Below are positions 1 to 10,426 of a stretch of 64,000 nt of DNA, one piece after another. The notes beneath the pieces were generated by a model, which was not told the DNA's origin, did not search any database, and saw only the letters and a list, made by a program, of their open reading frames with translations. The stretch lies in contig NZ_OY762426.1 in assembly GCF_963665675.1 (NCBI RefSeq), positions 186,001 through 250,000 on the forward strand, read 5' to 3'. A program made the position numbers and the translations under genes. The number at the start of each line of letters is the position of its first letter. Position 1 is the stretch's first letter. The DNA is from an uncultured Methanolobus sp. (lineage in GTDB: Archaea > Halobacteriota > Methanosarcinia > Methanosarcinales > Methanosarcinaceae).

Positions 1-628
1 TGAGAGGATCATCCCTCAGAGAACCAAAAGTGATTCCAGACGAGGCTAGAGCATCCTTTACAACCTCTTTTTTGAGGGTTAAAGGGTTTGCATCGGAACT
101 GCTGCTGACATTACCATCATAACCAAGTGCCTGCAGTAATGCATTTGCAGTAGTGGTTCCGGCAGGAATACTCTCACCGATCATGATATAGTCATGCTTC
201 CTTGCAAGTTCCTCTCCGAGTTTGAAAGCATTATCAAAAGCTTCCTGTACATTATGCACAGCAACCGGCTTTCTGATATCATCACCCGGTTTTCCGCCAA
301 TATCGACAAGATCTACCTGTTTAGCCGGAAGAACCTTCAGGCCTGAATTCACAAATATGTGAGGGACACCTGTTATCGAAAGAGCTGCACGTGTAATGAG
401 TGCAGGCGTAGGTGTGTCATAAGGAGGAGTCATAGGTAAGACAGGAATATCGATAATAGTTCCTGTCTCAAGAACCTCTGCATCACCGGCAGGCGTATAA
501 TCAGTCAGCTTTGCAGTCTTTCCTGCTGCGGAAAGTCCTTCTATATATGCAGTCTCCGTATTTCCAAGAACACAGACAAATAACGGTTTTTCAGGTAACC
601 GGACTTTTTCAGGTGATAATGTATCCAT
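1..628 (-). CDS. CobT-like nicotinate-nucleotide phosphoribosyltransferase family protein (3' end off the window)
   Basis: I translated this reading frame by hand. It opens at ATG 628 ([17 protein letters not shown]) and stays open for 209 codons to the window edge, so the C-terminus is missing. Segments such as [22 protein letters not shown] and [19 protein letters not shown] resemble the archaeal CobT-like family (TIGR00303/UPF0284). That family is related to the enzyme that activates the lower-ligand base of cobamides with ribose phosphate from nicotinate mononucleotide. Methanogens use 5-hydroxybenzimidazole-type cobamides heavily for methyl transfer, so such a gene is expected. It lies 53 bp downstream of proS on the same strand and may be co-transcribed. 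The exact substrate is inferred from family only. Confidence 0.8.
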   Translation of the reverse strand, partial: MDTLSPEKVRLPEKPLFVCVLGNTETAYIEGLSAAGKTAKLTDYTPAGDAEVLETGTIIDIPVLPMTPPYDTPTPALITRAALSITGVPHIFVNSGLKVLPAKQVDLVDIGGKPGDDIRKPVAVHNVQEAFDNAFKLGEELARKHDYIMIGESIPAGTTTANALLQALGYDGNVSSSSDANPLTLKKEVVKDALASSGITFGSLRDDPL

Positions 629-681
629 ACCAATCGCCTAGATGTATTTTACAGGGTGTATATGACCTTTTCCAGATTAAC

Positions 682-2115
682 TCAGTATGTCCTTGCAACA
701 TAAACTTGAATTTCAGCATCTGCACCACATACAGGACATTTGCCCCTGCAATCTGCCTGGTCAGTTGGTATTCCAAGAATTCCTGCACCGGTGTCATCTT
801 CCAGCTTCAAGCCACATTCTTTGTTACCACACCAGAACATCTTTGCAATACCTTTAGGAAGATTCTCCCTGACATCATCCACTGTTTCACAATTAAATAC
901 ACGTGAATAGACACTTTCCGTTGCCTTTTCATAAAGAGAATCATGAATACCATCAAGCATGGAAGAAACATCATCAACAATAGTATCCAGAGACACCTGC
1001 TGTTTTTCTCCTGTATCACGGCGTGCAAGCATAGCTGCATTGTTCTTGAGATCCCTTGGACCAAGTTCCAGTCTTAAAGGTACGCCCTTCATTTCCCACT
1101 TGTAATACTTGGCACCCGGACGCTCATCACTGGTATCCATTTTAACGCGTATTCCCTTTGCCTCGAGTTTATTCATTACCTCCTCACAGGCTTCAAGGAC
1201 ACCTTCTGCCTTCTTGAAAATGATGGGAATGATAACAACCTGGACAGGAGCAACTGCCGGTGGAAGCACAAGACCCTTGTCATCTCCGTGTATAGAAATA
1301 AGAGCAGCTATGGAACGCTCGGAAACGCCATAACATGTCTGGAAAGCATAGACCTGCTCACCCTCAGTATCCTCATAGGTGATGTCAAAGGTTTTTGCGA
1401 AATTATCACCAAGGTGGTGAGCAGTACCGACCTGAAGAGTCTTTCCGTCAGGCATCAGTGCATCGGTAGCGATTGTATAATCCGCACCAGGGAATTTATC
1501 CCAATCAGGTCTTTTGGACGCAAGTACAGGCACAGCAAGCTGGCGATAGAACTCAGTGTAGATACTGATAGCTTCATCAACCTGGGCTGCCGCATCGTCC
1601 CATGTAGCATGGACGGTGTGAGCTTCCTTAAATGAGGTAATCTCACGAAGCCTGATAAGAGGACGTGTGTGTTTTGTCTCATACCTGAAAGTGTTGACTA
1701 TCTGGTAGAGCTTAAGTGGCATGTCTGCGTGTGACCTGATCCAGAGCTTGTACATTGGATAGATAGCAGTCTCACTTGTAGGACGGAGTGCAAGTTTCAC
1801 ATCAAGCGGAGACAGACCTCCATGTGTTACCCAGTAAACCTCATCCTCAAATCCTTTGATGTGCTCTGCCTCTTTCATAAACTCATTTTCAGGAATAAGA
1901 AGAGGGAACATGGTTTCCTGATGGTCCTTGTCAAGCAGCCTGCGCATGATATCGTAAACATTTCTTCTGATGTTAAATCCGAATGGGAACCATACATAAA
2001 GCCCCTTTACAGGATAACGTACATCCATGATCTCACCCTTTAAGAGCAGATCGTTATACCATTCACTGAAATTCTCTTTAGAAGGAAGCGCAGCCTCTTT
2101 TTCTTGTTCTGCCAT
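682..2115 (-). CDS. proS: Prolyl-tRNA synthetase, archaeal/eukaryotic type
   Basis: Class II aminoacyl-tRNA synthetase of 477 residues that charges tRNA-Pro in the cytoplasm. The class II core is visible: [10 protein letters not shown] at about 111-120 and the motif 2 region [24 protein letters not shown] at about 143-166. The anticodon-binding domain follows ([17 protein letters not shown]). A C-terminal cysteine-rich domain (CGNKEC, then CRGKCPVC) ends in the typical ARTY tail of the archaeal/eukaryotic subclass, and the long insertion of bacterial ProRS is absent. The ATG at 2115 follows a GGTGA ribosome-binding site. The gene stands alone, with about 160 bp upstream and the CobT-like gene downstream. 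Confidence 0.97.
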   Translation of the reverse strand: MAEQEKEAALPSKENFSEWYNDLLLKGEIMDVRYPVKGLYVWFPFGFNIRRNVYDIMRRLLDKDHQETMFPLLIPENEFMKEAEHIKGFEDEVYWVTHGGLSPLDVKLALRPTSETAIYPMYKLWIRSHADMPLKLYQIVNTFRYETKHTRPLIRLREITSFKEAHTVHATWDDAAAQVDEAISIYTEFYRQLAVPVLASKRPDWDKFPGADYTIATDALMPDGKTLQVGTAHHLGDNFAKTFDITYEDTEGEQVYAFQTCYGVSERSIAALISIHGDDKGLVLPPAVAPVQVVIIPIIFKKAEGVLEACEEVMNKLEAKGIRVKMDTSDERPGAKYYKWEMKGVPLRLELGPRDLKNNAAMLARRDTGEKQQVSLDTIVDDVSSMLDGIHDSLYEKATESVYSRVFNCETVDDVRENLPKGIAKMFWCGNKECGLKLEDDTGAGILGIPTDQADCRGKCPVCGADAEIQVYVARTY

Positions 2116-2275
2116 TTATTCACCTTTATAATATTCATACTTGATTTTGGCTACAATAACTAATACATTGCTTATAGCCATTTCCTTCCATAGCCGGACA
2201 GGGATAGATGGCACTACTGACATGAAATTTAAAAAAGAAAAGATTAAATCTTATTTAAAAGTGTAAGTGAAGTCT

Positions 2276-2914
2276 TCAGTCAATCAAACGGTGCTCCGAA
2301 TCACTTGCATCCAATTCCATTTCAGAGGAATTTGCATCAAAAACAATCATTCCAGTCTTAAGGCATCCTGCTTCCTCAGCATCAAGTGCGCATGACTTGA
2401 CCTTGTCAGAAATAATAGCACTGTTTCCGAAAGGGTCCTCTACGACAACGGTTATAGGCCTCTGTCCCTCAATTGCCTCTTTAAGGAATTCCTGGACTTC
2501 AAGACCACGCAATCGTTTTTCCTCATCATCCTCGCACCATCTGGTTGCAGTGATAACCACGTTGAGAATCCTGTCAAGTATGCCCTCAATATTCGTTATG
2601 TATGATTCCGATATTGAACCGGGCTCAACATCAATTCCAAGCTCAGGTATCCTGATGGTGCCTGAGGTAGAGCGTACCACCCTGCTGTTGAGATCTTCAA
2701 GACCCTCCACCAGCAGTTCATAACGCATTGGCTCTTTCTGGGCAAGAATAAGAGTGTCAGCAAACCTGAAACTGCAATTACATGTCGCAGTGATGTACAT
2801 TACCTCACCAAAATAAGGAATTTCATCACTCTGCCAGCTGATAACCAGCTCTTCATGACAGAGAGGACACGAAGTCTTAGTTACAAAGTTCTGACCGGAC
2901 TGGTTCTCGCTCAA
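2276..2914 (-). CDS. ZPR1-type zinc-finger domain protein
   Basis: A 212-residue protein resembling archaeal ZPR1-related proteins. The N-terminal zinc ribbon has CPLC at about 16-19 and CNC at about 45-47, followed by a ZPR1-type beta domain (FRFADTLIL, SGTIRIPELGIDVEPGSISES, YITNIEGILDRIL). Eukaryotic ZPR1 is a chaperone for elongation factor 1A; the archaeal role is not established. The second metal-binding element is C-x-C rather than C-x2-C, so zinc ligation may be atypical or use another residue. The start codon overlaps the sepF stop by 4 nt (ATGA), indicating translational coupling. The acidic C-terminal tail is unremarkable. Confidence 0.85.
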   Translation of the reverse strand: MSENQSGQNFVTKTSCPLCHEELVISWQSDEIPYFGEVMYITATCNCSFRFADTLILAQKEPMRYELLVEGLEDLNSRVVRSTSGTIRIPELGIDVEPGSISESYITNIEGILDRILNVVITATRWCEDDEEKRLRGLEVQEFLKEAIEGQRPITVVVEDPFGNSAIISDKVKSCALDAEEAGCLKTGMIVFDANSSEMELDASDSEHRLID

Positions 2915-3291
2915 TATCTGCCACCAATGATCTTTGACCTGTCGATCTTAACACCTGTCGGAGTTACAAGAACCTGATCTTCCTTAATGCCGGCGATATC
3001 GCCATGAACATCAATAACTACTTCCTTGAGATCCTTCAAAGCACGGTCAAGTAATAGCTTATCCACTTTGATGTTGGAGATGTCGATCATTACTATGTTA
3101 CCATCATAGATCTCTTTCTTGAGTGAGGTAAGCTCATTGAGGTTTGTAAGTTCTGCGACACGGATATAAGTCTCTGCAGGCTCATCATCCATTACCTCTT
3201 CATACTTGGTAAGGTCAAGTTCAGTATACTCATCCTCAGTGGTTGAGCTTTTGCCGCTGCCACCAAACAATTTGTTAACAATATTTGCCAT
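2911..3291 (-). CDS. sepF: Cell division protein SepF
   Basis: A 126-residue archaeal SepF. SepF anchors FtsZ to the membrane at the division site. The first ~12 residues (MANIVNKLFGGS) form a short amphipathic membrane-targeting segment. A charged linker (about 15-40) leads to the SepF globular domain with YIRVAELTNLNEL, GNIVMIDISNI, a dimerisation helix and a C-terminal DVHGDIAGIKEDQVLVTP strand region. The start ATG lies at the top of the transcription unit and the stop overlaps the ZPR1-like gene by 4 nt. No ftsZ lies in this window. The family call is confident; the FtsZ-anchor role comes from work on archaeal SepF. Confidence 0.92.
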   Translation of the reverse strand: MANIVNKLFGGSGKSSTTEDEYTELDLTKYEEVMDDEPAETYIRVAELTNLNELTSLKKEIYDGNIVMIDISNIKVDKLLLDRALKDLKEVVIDVHGDIAGIKEDQVLVTPTGVKIDRSKIIGGRY

Positions 3292-3461
3292 AATTCGCCC
3301 TCATGTATTCAAAAACACTGTTATATTAATAGCACTAATACTTAAAATGTTACCGGAATGGACTGCATATACCGGACATGGTCAATATTATCTGCTGCTG
3401 ATATTAAATTACTGGTATTCTGATATTTATATTCAATCTCATCCTATTTTAATGATTTCTT

Positions 3462-3944
3462 TTAGATGTCAAGATTCCAGAGCTTATCGCCTACATAATG
3501 GATGGATTTTACACCTTTCCCTGTATTTCCTTTCATCTCAGCACCCGGTATCAATGCAGTTCCTACGGCAAGAGGTTTGCTGTGGGCTTCCTCAATAATG
3601 ATTACCGGATCACCTTCCAGGATATTGTCATCAGCAGCAACTATACCCGGACACATAATATCAGCACCATTTACCACAAACCTCACAGCACCGGAGTCAA
3701 CTGTTACCACATTCTTTCTTAATTCCAGTTTCAGTGCCCCTTTGACCGTTGGGAAATAGAAATCATTTATCTGGAAAAGTAAAGGTTCACCATCTACGAG
3801 TATAAGGTGCATATCATCAATGTTTGCCGTTTCAAACTTACTATTTTCCAGTTGTTTTACAGCATCCCCGAAAACGGACCTGATATCACTTAAAAGCTGA
3901 TTCTTTGCAGATTTCCTTAACTGTACCCTGGATTTGATTTTCAA
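3462..3944 (-). CDS. PUA domain RNA-binding protein (MCT-1/pre-PUA type)
   Basis: A 160-residue protein with an N-terminal pre-PUA region (RVQLRKSAKNQLLSDIRSVFG) and a C-terminal PUA fold (about 80-155: VVTVDSGAVRFVVNGADIMCPGIV, EGDPVIIIEEAHSKPLAVG, GKGVKSIHYVGDKLW). This is the architecture of the archaeal MCT-1/Tma20-like family. PUA domains bind structured RNA; MCT-1 relatives act in translation re-initiation and recycling, but the archaeal role is not firmly known. The start at 3944 follows a GGTGATC ribosome-binding site. It lies alone between sepF and valS, with about 165 bp on each side, where I see no other gene. Confidence 0.88.
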   Translation of the reverse strand: MKIKSRVQLRKSAKNQLLSDIRSVFGDAVKQLENSKFETANIDDMHLILVDGEPLLFQINDFYFPTVKGALKLELRKNVVTVDSGAVRFVVNGADIMCPGIVAADDNILEGDPVIIIEEAHSKPLAVGTALIPGAEMKGNTGKGVKSIHYVGDKLWNLDI

Positions 3945-4108
3945 CTGATCACCTGTCAGATAAGATATATTGATAAAGATGGTTTTTCGTTATCGATTAA
4001 TAATTAATGTAATTAGTCCTGTTAAAATAAGTAATGGATGCTTTAAAAGAGTTGTGTGAAACACATAAAGCATCCTGATGCATTTTTTACTGGCGATTCC
4101 GGATTGCA

Positions 4109-6700
4109 TTATCTGATTATGACAACAGGAATTCCACTGATGTCAAGGACATCCACAGCCCTTCCTGCGGAAACGACCTCCTTCTCAATCTCCACGCATC
4201 CAGGCTCAAGCTCAATTGTCTCGCCATCCACATCGACGATAATCTTGCCCTTTGCAACTTCATCTGCAATCTTCTTTGGATTTGCTTCTGTAAGTGCATT
4301 GATGATTGCCTTGGCCTGTCCCCTGAACTTAGGACCGATCATACCCATATTTGGTTTGACATTAACAGGGACATGCTCAAAGTCAGGTTCACCATCAATT
4401 ATCTCAACCGGAGAATTGGTAGCTCCAAGTACATCAGTCAGGTCATCAAGACTTCCATATATCTCGATCTTCTCAAGAGGAGCGTTCAGTGCCATTCCGT
4501 GCTCAGACTTATAGCGCCTGACATTACTCGCAATTTCTTTAATGAACTCACCGGATTTCTCCACAGCTCCATCGATAAGTGAATCACAAACATCAGGCCA
4601 TGACTGAACGTGGACACTGCCATCGCCCATACGTGAGAACATTTCCTCTGCAAAGAACGGAGCGAATGGTGCAAGCATTTTTGAAAGCGCATCAATGGCA
4701 ACATACAAAGTGTACCTTGCAGCCTTCTTTCCAGCTTCGTCGTCACCATAGAGACGTGCCTTTACAAGCTCAATATAGTTGTCTGCAAGTACATCCCATG
4801 TGAAACCTCTTACAGCCTTGAAAGCTTCATCGAACTGGTATTTTTCCATTGAATCGGTTACTGAAGCTATGAGCCGGTTAAGGTTGCTAAGGAGCCATTT
4901 ATCAATAATCTTAAGCTCTGAAGCATCAATTTCGCTGTGCTCATATTCCCCAAGGTGGGACATGCTGAACCTGTAGATACTCCACATCTTTGCGAAGAAC
5001 CTTGATGCTGAAACGACATCCTTCCAGCGGAACATTACATCTGAACCTGGTGAACCGCCAATTGCAGCCCACTGCCTGAAAGAGTCAGCACTATAATCTT
5101 TAATTACTTCTTCCGGTGAAATGACATTACCAAGTGACTTGCTCATCTTGTGACCGTCCTCACCAAGAACCATACCGTTGATCAGAATAGAATCCCACGG
5201 CCTCTTGCCCTGAATTGCCATTGACCTGAGAATAGTATAGAATGCCCATGTCCTGATGATATCGTGGCCTTGTGGACGTAACTGAGCAGGAAGTCTCATT
5301 TCCTGATCGGTAAGCCAGCCTGAAACGTGGAGAGCTGTTATTGATGAGTCCATCCATGTGTCCAGAACATCTTCTTCTGCCTCAAATTCTGTGCATCCGC
5401 ATTTACATGCTTCCGGTGGCTGCTGTGTTGTTGGGTCTATTGGCATCCACTCTTCCTTGGCAACCATTGCATCACCGCATTCTTTACAATACCATACAGG
5501 AATTGGAGTTGCGAAGAGTCTCTGGCGGGATATACACCAGTCCCATTCCATGGTGTTGTTCCAGTTGTCAAGCCTGACCTTCATGTACTCTGGCAACCAT
5601 TCGATCTCATTTGCTGCCTTTGCAATCTCATCATTTGGGATTTTAATGAACCACTGGCGTTCGGAAAGAATCTCAATAGGAGTGCTGCATCTCCAGCACA
5701 TACCGACATTCTGGTCCAGTGATTTCTGCTCATAGAGATAACCCTCAGTTTTAAGGTCTTCAATAATTGCCTGCTTACATTCAGGAATTGTCATTCCCTT
5801 GTACTTGCCTGCAATTTCAGTCATAAAGCCCTGCTTGTCAATTGCCTTGCGCAGCGGAAGACCATGCTCCAGCCACCATCTGACATCCTGCTTGTCACCA
5901 AAAGTACAGATCATAACAACACCTGTACCGAATGCAGGATCAACGTCCTTGTCACCAATGACCTTCACTTCATGACCAAACAGTGGAACTTTTACAGTAG
6001 AACCAAGGTTCTCTTTGTAGCGGTCATCTTCAGGATTGATTGCAACTGCAACACAGGCAGCAAGCAATTCAGGCCTGGTGGTTGCGATCTCAAGGCCATC
6101 AAAATGCAGGAAATTGAGCTTTGTTTCCCTTGCATCATACTCAACTTCTGCAAATGCAATAGCAGTTTCACATCTCGGACACCAGTTCACAGGATGCTCG
6201 GACTGATAGAGACGGTCCATGTCATACATCTGCCTGAAAGACCTCTGGGTCTTGGAATAGTACTCTGGCTCCATTGTCACAAACTCGTTACTCCAGTCTG
6301 TGGAGAAACCGAGGTTCAGCATGGTCTGTCTCATCTTTTCAATGTTACCAACAGTGAGCTCACGACACATGTTCCTGAATTCTTCCCTTGGGACCTCGTT
6401 CTTTGTAATACCATGGATCTCCTCTACCTTTACTTCAGTAGGAAGACCGTGACAGTCCCATCCCTGTGGGAACATCACATTGAACCCGCACATACGCTTA
6501 TATCTTGCAACAAAATCGATGTAACACCAGTTAAGAGAGTTACCGATATGGAAATTTCCGGTAGGATATGGTGGTGGAGTATCGATAATGAACTGGGGCC
6601 TATTGTTATCTTTCCAGTCAAAATGATACATGGACATATCCCATGAATCGCGCCATTTAGGCTCTATAATGTGTGGGTCATACTCTTTAGGAATTGTCAT
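4109..6700 (-). CDS. valS: Valyl-tRNA synthetase
   Basis: Class I aminoacyl-tRNA synthetase of 863 residues that charges tRNA-Val and edits Thr-tRNA-Val. The HIGH signature is present as PTGNFHIGN (HIGN at 51-54) and KMSKS at 518-522. The CP1 editing region ([23 protein letters not shown]) is intact. Cysteine pairs CPRC, CWRC, CKEC and CKCGC suggest the two zinc knuckles of archaeal ValRS. The anticodon domain ([14 protein letters not shown]) and a short C-terminal region follow; the bacterial-type C-terminal coiled coil is absent. The ATG at 6700 follows GGAGAG. Monocistronic by position. Confidence 0.97.
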   Translation of the reverse strand: MTIPKEYDPHIIEPKWRDSWDMSMYHFDWKDNNRPQFIIDTPPPYPTGNFHIGNSLNWCYIDFVARYKRMCGFNVMFPQGWDCHGLPTEVKVEEIHGITKNEVPREEFRNMCRELTVGNIEKMRQTMLNLGFSTDWSNEFVTMEPEYYSKTQRSFRQMYDMDRLYQSEHPVNWCPRCETAIAFAEVEYDARETKLNFLHFDGLEIATTRPELLAACVAVAINPEDDRYKENLGSTVKVPLFGHEVKVIGDKDVDPAFGTGVVMICTFGDKQDVRWWLEHGLPLRKAIDKQGFMTEIAGKYKGMTIPECKQAIIEDLKTEGYLYEQKSLDQNVGMCWRCSTPIEILSERQWFIKIPNDEIAKAANEIEWLPEYMKVRLDNWNNTMEWDWCISRQRLFATPIPVWYCKECGDAMVAKEEWMPIDPTTQQPPEACKCGCTEFEAEEDVLDTWMDSSITALHVSGWLTDQEMRLPAQLRPQGHDIIRTWAFYTILRSMAIQGKRPWDSILINGMVLGEDGHKMSKSLGNVISPEEVIKDYSADSFRQWAAIGGSPGSDVMFRWKDVVSASRFFAKMWSIYRFSMSHLGEYEHSEIDASELKIIDKWLLSNLNRLIASVTDSMEKYQFDEAFKAVRGFTWDVLADNYIELVKARLYGDDEAGKKAARYTLYVAIDALSKMLAPFAPFFAEEMFSRMGDGSVHVQSWPDVCDSLIDGAVEKSGEFIKEIASNVRRYKSEHGMALNAPLEKIEIYGSLDDLTDVLGATNSPVEIIDGEPDFEHVPVNVKPNMGMIGPKFRGQAKAIINALTEANPKKIADEVAKGKIIVDVDGETIELEPGCVEIEKEVVSAGRAVDVLDISGIPVVIIR

Positions 6701-7208
6701 TGTGACTCTCCGATAAATGCAATAAAATGTAATCTGATATATCCGGATACATTTGATATGATCTGAAATTAATCAGTATATTGAATGTATTGATTGTGTT
6801 TTTATCCTAAGTGGCGTAAGATTATTTAAATTATCTGGTTAGACACAGAATACAGGAGCATGCTGATAAAAATATTAATGCGAACCGGAAGGAAACATCG
6901 CATTTCCCCCACTCGTGTTTAAAAGAGACTTGCCCCTGCACAAAAGGATCTCTTGCAGAAAACCCGGCGGGACAAGAAGTCATTGGTGTACGATTGAAAG
7001 CAAACATTTCCTTTGACGAATGGGTGATGATACCGCCTGGAACATATGCCCTGTATTCTGCCCCACCATGCGCAAAAGGACAAGCCATCCAAAGTGATGG
7101 GAATTTAGTATATCAAATTTGCGATTTTGTTTTTGCAGTGTACGCAAACTACACACAAAATATTGTTGAATCCGGATTGCTGTTTTCAGGTACAAAAGTA
7201 AAAGGTGA
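6701..7208. other. Intergenic region of about 510 bp without a convincing gene
   Basis: The segment next to valS is A/T-rich and probably holds the valS promoter. The part from about 6880 to 7200 is more G/C-rich and carries open frames of 80-130 codons on both strands, but none has a clear ribosome-binding site, a recognisable domain, or archaeal-looking composition. One plus-strand frame (containing VIPPGTYALYSAPPC-like text) runs on into the antisense of the next gene. It may be a decayed gene; I cannot say more. Confidence 0.4.
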
Positions 7209-7961
7209 TCAGAAAGTATCGTCCACCACAATGCCAAGGACGAAATCCCTGGAATCGTCCTCCAGAAGCGTAATAGAAGATGGCAATTCCAGTATATCCT
7301 CAAATCCATGGAACATATTCCCAAAAGGAACCCTGGTATCATGCCAGTCAACCTTCCTGCTGTGGCTCAGGACACCTTTTCCTTCACGATACTTGTAATT
7401 ATCGCGTACCCTTCCGATTGCCACTTCTTTTTCACACACCAGTGGAATTACAATCAGATCATATATCCTTATATCATTAACAAAATGCAACACATCTTTT
7501 GCCCAGACTTCAAGCTGGTCAACCGGAGGAGTGCTCAGCCTTGCAAGCAAAGCCTTTTTCATCTGTTCAACCCGCTCAAACTCATCAAATTCATGCATGG
7601 TAGCATCGAACTGCTTGACCTCATCATCGAACTTCTGGAGTTTACTGTTAAGGCTCTTCATCTTTTTGATCATCTCAGGCCTTTCAGTTGAATAATCAAT
7701 GTTCTTGATAGCGTCCTCAAACTCCTGCCTGAACTTCTGGTCAAAATCCCTGTACTTATCCCCGAAATGCATGTATTTCTTGTAGTTTGGTGGCTGGTGT
7801 TTGATGTCCATCAGCTCATTACCGAACAGGTCCATAATATGCAGGTTCAGGTCAAAAGAAATGAAATCCCTCTCAATGCAGGATTTTTCCTGCATACCGC
7901 AATAACCCGTACGTACTACCCATACATTGTTCCTGTGTTCGCGTACCATATCTCTCACCAT
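7209..7961 (-). CDS. Mrr_N-like (restriction-enzyme-associated) domain protein with an internal helical insertion
   Basis: A 250-residue protein. The opening (NNVWVVRTGYCGMQ) and the C-terminal half (VNDIRIYDLIVIPLV, VAIGRVRDNYKYR, LSHSRKVDWHDTRVPF) resemble the N-terminal recognition domain found ahead of nucleases in Mrr-type predicted restriction enzymes. Between them lies an unusual highly charged helical stretch (about 60-150) rich in Lys, Glu, Asp and Phe, likely coiled coil. No nuclease motif (such as D-x(n)-ExK) is evident, so it may be a solitary modified-base or regulatory sensor rather than an active endonuclease. A second in-frame ATG at 7949 is an equally good start. Family assignment is by remembered pattern and is moderate. 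Confidence 0.6.
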   Translation of the reverse strand: MVRDMVREHRNNVWVVRTGYCGMQEKSCIERDFISFDLNLHIMDLFGNELMDIKHQPPNYKKYMHFGDKYRDFDQKFRQEFEDAIKNIDYSTERPEMIKKMKSLNSKLQKFDDEVKQFDATMHEFDEFERVEQMKKALLARLSTPPVDQLEVWAKDVLHFVNDIRIYDLIVIPLVCEKEVAIGRVRDNYKYREGKGVLSHSRKVDWHDTRVPFGNMFHGFEDILELPSSITLLEDDSRDFVLGIVVDDTF

Positions 7962-8179
7962 TCAGACAGCATAGCATTGACCGAATCCTTAAAATTATCT
8001 ATTTAACCTGGCAATCAGCAATCAGTAATTACCACTAATAGTTAGATATATTTAATAGAATGTGGTTTTTGATAAGCATATTGAGTCAAGGATAAAAGAA
8101 GTTACGGACAAAATACACTTTTTGGTCCGCCAGCTCAGTGCAACACTTCAAAAACAATTCATAAATTCTTAAAACAACC

Positions 8180-9370
8180 ATGACACCTGAAGATTCTTAT
8201 GATATTATTGTGGTCGGAGCCGGTCCGGCCGGTTCCACAGCAGCAATGTACGCTGCAGAGAAAGACATGTCCGTACTTCTTGTTGAAAAGAAAAAGGATA
8301 TAGGAGTGCCTCTTCAGTGCGGAGGATTTCTGCCACACTATCCCGTACTGCAGGAACTGGTTCCAAATGCAGAACTTCCGGTAACTCTTGAAGAGATTCC
8401 ATCAAGCTGCATACATGCCACAGCCTCATATCAGCGTTTTATAGCACCAAATGGCCTGGCAAAAGGTTTTGATGTTGATGCGGATGCAATTGACAGGAGA
8501 CGTTTTGACAAGCACCTGGCAAAGAAGGCAGCAAAAGCAGGTGCAAAACTGCTTGTGGGAACAAATGTCACCGAAGTGAACGGAACTAAACTCTTCATGG
8601 ATGGTGCTTTCGGTGAATTCGAAGTTGAAGGAAAAGTCATAATCGGTGCAGACGGACCTAATTCCATAGTTGCAAAAGCCTCCAATATGCTCCGTAACCC
8701 GGACCCAATGGGAACAGGAACTGCTTTTGAGTATGAGCTCAGTGGTGTTGACATTGACAGGGAAGCCGTTGAGATGTATTTCGGTAAAGACTACGTTCCT
8801 GGCGGATATGCATGGATAATCTCACAGGGAGACGACACTGCAAACATAGGAGTGGGTATCAGGGAAGCTCTTTTTGAAGAACACCTCTGTGCAAGAGATT
8901 ATCTTGAACGTTTCATGTACAAGCACCCAATTGCAAGCAAAAAGCTGGAAGGTGCATCTATTACATCAGTTGTGGCAGGGCTTGTCCCGGTAGGAGGAGC
9001 ACCAAAAGTAACCGCATCACACAATACACTGATAGCAGGCGACGCGGCAGGCCATATTATTGCAACCAACGGAGGGGGCATATCTACCGCAATGGTTGGA
9101 GGGAAACTTGCAGGCGAGACAGCCGCAGAGTTCCTCAAAGGTAAATGCAGACTTCAGGAATACGACACAAGATGGAGACAGCAGATGGGACTTGAGATCA
9201 AAACTGCGGTTTATGTACGCAAACTCATGGACAAACTCATGCTTTCTGACAGGCTCATGACCACAGCCATAAAAATGATTACATCGGAGCAGATGAAAGC
9301 CATACAATGCGGCCAGTTGCCTGATACGGTTCAAAAGACATTAATGAAACTGAATGTGGGACTCAGTTGA
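8180..9370 (+). CDS. Geranylgeranyl reductase family FAD-dependent oxidoreductase
   Basis: A 396-residue flavoprotein. The N-terminal dinucleotide-binding motif is GAGPAGS (about 13-19) with the ribose-binding VEKKKDIG. A second FAD contact, GDAAGHIIATNGGGISTAM, lies near 290-308, as in archaeal digeranylgeranylglycerophospholipid reductases. PLQCGGF (about 48-54) matches the cysteine-containing substrate-side loop. Such enzymes saturate the isoprenoid chains of archaeal lipids; methanogens carry several paralogues and other members reduce quinone or cofactor side chains, so the exact substrate is open. The stop overlaps the next gene by 1 nt (TGATG). Confidence 0.85.
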   Translation: MTPEDSYDIIVVGAGPAGSTAAMYAAEKDMSVLLVEKKKDIGVPLQCGGFLPHYPVLQELVPNAELPVTLEEIPSSCIHATASYQRFIAPNGLAKGFDVDADAIDRRRFDKHLAKKAAKAGAKLLVGTNVTEVNGTKLFMDGAFGEFEVEGKVIIGADGPNSIVAKASNMLRNPDPMGTGTAFEYELSGVDIDREAVEMYFGKDYVPGGYAWIISQGDDTANIGVGIREALFEEHLCARDYLERFMYKHPIASKKLEGASITSVVAGLVPVGGAPKVTASHNTLIAGDAAGHIIATNGGGISTAMVGGKLAGETAAEFLKGKCRLQEYDTRWRQQMGLEIKTAVYVRKLMDKLMLSDRLMTTAIKMITSEQMKAIQCGQLPDTVQKTLMKLNVGLS

Positions 9371-9735
9371 TGTATCTCTTTGTTTACGGCACTCTCAGGA
9401 AAGGTGACCCAAATCATGCACACCTTAAAGATTCACATTTTTTGTGCTCAACACAAACAGCCGGGAAATATGTGATGATCGATCTTGGTGCATTCCCCGG
9501 AGTTCTTAAACACGAAGATATATCTCAAATGCCGGTGTCTGCTATTATGGGAGAAGTTTATGACATCAGTGAAGAGACCCTGGAAAAACTGGACCGCTAC
9601 GAAGGTGAGTGGTACTACCGGGAAGAAATCCGGCTTGAAAACGGACTTGCAGCCCTGATGTATTTCCTCAAGAAAATCCCACTCCCCAATTACAAAACAG
9701 TCACAGACGGAAACTGGATTCGAAAAGAAAGATGA
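9370..9735 (+). CDS. Gamma-glutamylcyclotransferase-like (GGCT/AIG2) protein
   Basis: A 121-residue protein with the GGCT fold signature FVYGTLRKGD at the N-terminus and a conserved region GEVYDISEETLEKLDRYEG (about 58-76), including the glutamate expected to act as general acid/base. The family cleaves gamma-glutamyl amine bonds or is related to gamma-glutamylamine cyclotransferases; the physiological substrate in methanogens is unknown. The ATG at 9370 is preferred over an in-frame TTG one codon earlier because it forms a TGATG overlap with the upstream flavoprotein stop. It is followed within 6 nt by the radical SAM gene, so these three genes form one operon. Confidence 0.8.
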   Translation: MYLFVYGTLRKGDPNHAHLKDSHFLCSTQTAGKYVMIDLGAFPGVLKHEDISQMPVSAIMGEVYDISEETLEKLDRYEGEWYYREEIRLENGLAALMYFLKKIPLPNYKTVTDGNWIRKER

Positions 9736-9741
9736 GAGAAA

Positions 9742-10362
9742 GTGTTGAAGGAAAACGACAATAATAGTCCCATGTTTGAAGGCACAATAAGTTACGAGGC
9801 TTTTGGAAACCTTTATCTGAATATAACCAACCAGTGCAGCGCAAGCTGTACATTCTGTATCCGTGAAGGGTGTGACGGAGTTTATGGCTACAACCTGCGG
9901 CTGTCAAGGGAACCTACTGAACAGGAAATAATATCTGACCTCAAAAAACACGACCTTGACAATTTCAAAGAAGTTGTCTTTACAGGTTTTGGCGAGCCTA
10001 CATGCCGTTTTGATACTGTTCTCCATATAACCAGATGGTTAAGCAAAAAAGGAATCCACGTCAGGCTTGATACCAATGGTCACGCTGCACTCATGAACCC
10101 CGGCAGGAATGTCATAGCAGAGTTAAAAGCAGCCGGACTTGATGCGGTTTCAGTTAGTCTTAATGCGGAATCTGAAGAAAAATACAACAAACTCTGCAAA
10201 CCCGAATATGAAGGGGCATACCATGCAGTTCTTGATTTTGCAAAAGATGCTGTAAAAGCAGGAATCAAGACCCGTATGACCGTTGTAGGACAGGATGGAA
10301 TAGACATTGATAAATGTGAAAAGATAGCAACTGATATTGGCACCACTTTCAGAGTCAGATAA
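9742..10362 (+). CDS. Radical SAM protein, TatD-nuclease-associated family
   Basis: A 206-residue minimal radical SAM protein. The [4Fe-4S] cluster motif is CSASCTFCIRE (C-x3-C-x2-C, about 32-39). Downstream lie GFGEPTCR (the GGE-like SAM-binding turn), RLDTNGHA and DAVSVSLNAES. Length and motifs match the TIGR04038 family that occurs next to or fused with TatD nucleases; no tatD lies in this window. Substrate unknown. Start is GTG 9742 or TTG 9745 behind GAGAG; an internal ATG at 9772 would shorten it by ten residues. Third gene of the operon from 8180. A repeat element follows immediately. Confidence 0.82.
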   Translation: MLKENDNNSPMFEGTISYEAFGNLYLNITNQCSASCTFCIREGCDGVYGYNLRLSREPTEQEIISDLKKHDLDNFKEVVFTGFGEPTCRFDTVLHITRWLSKKGIHVRLDTNGHAALMNPGRNVIAELKAAGLDAVSVSLNAESEEKYNKLCKPEYEGAYHAVLDFAKDAVKAGIKTRMTVVGQDGIDIDKCEKIATDIGTTFRVR

Positions 10363-10426
10363 ATAAAAGATGTTATCCGGACACTTGTTGAAAGTAATTT
10401 CTCGTAACTTATAAATAACTTGAGTA

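Noticed and set aside
5864..6646. A 260-codon plus-strand frame opposite valS
   Set aside because: Antisense of the conserved valS N-terminal half; composition is artefactual.
6831..7088. An 85-codon minus-strand open frame with many cysteines and phenylalanines
   Set aside because: No ribosome-binding site, no family resemblance, and an equally open frame exists on the other strand; likely chance.
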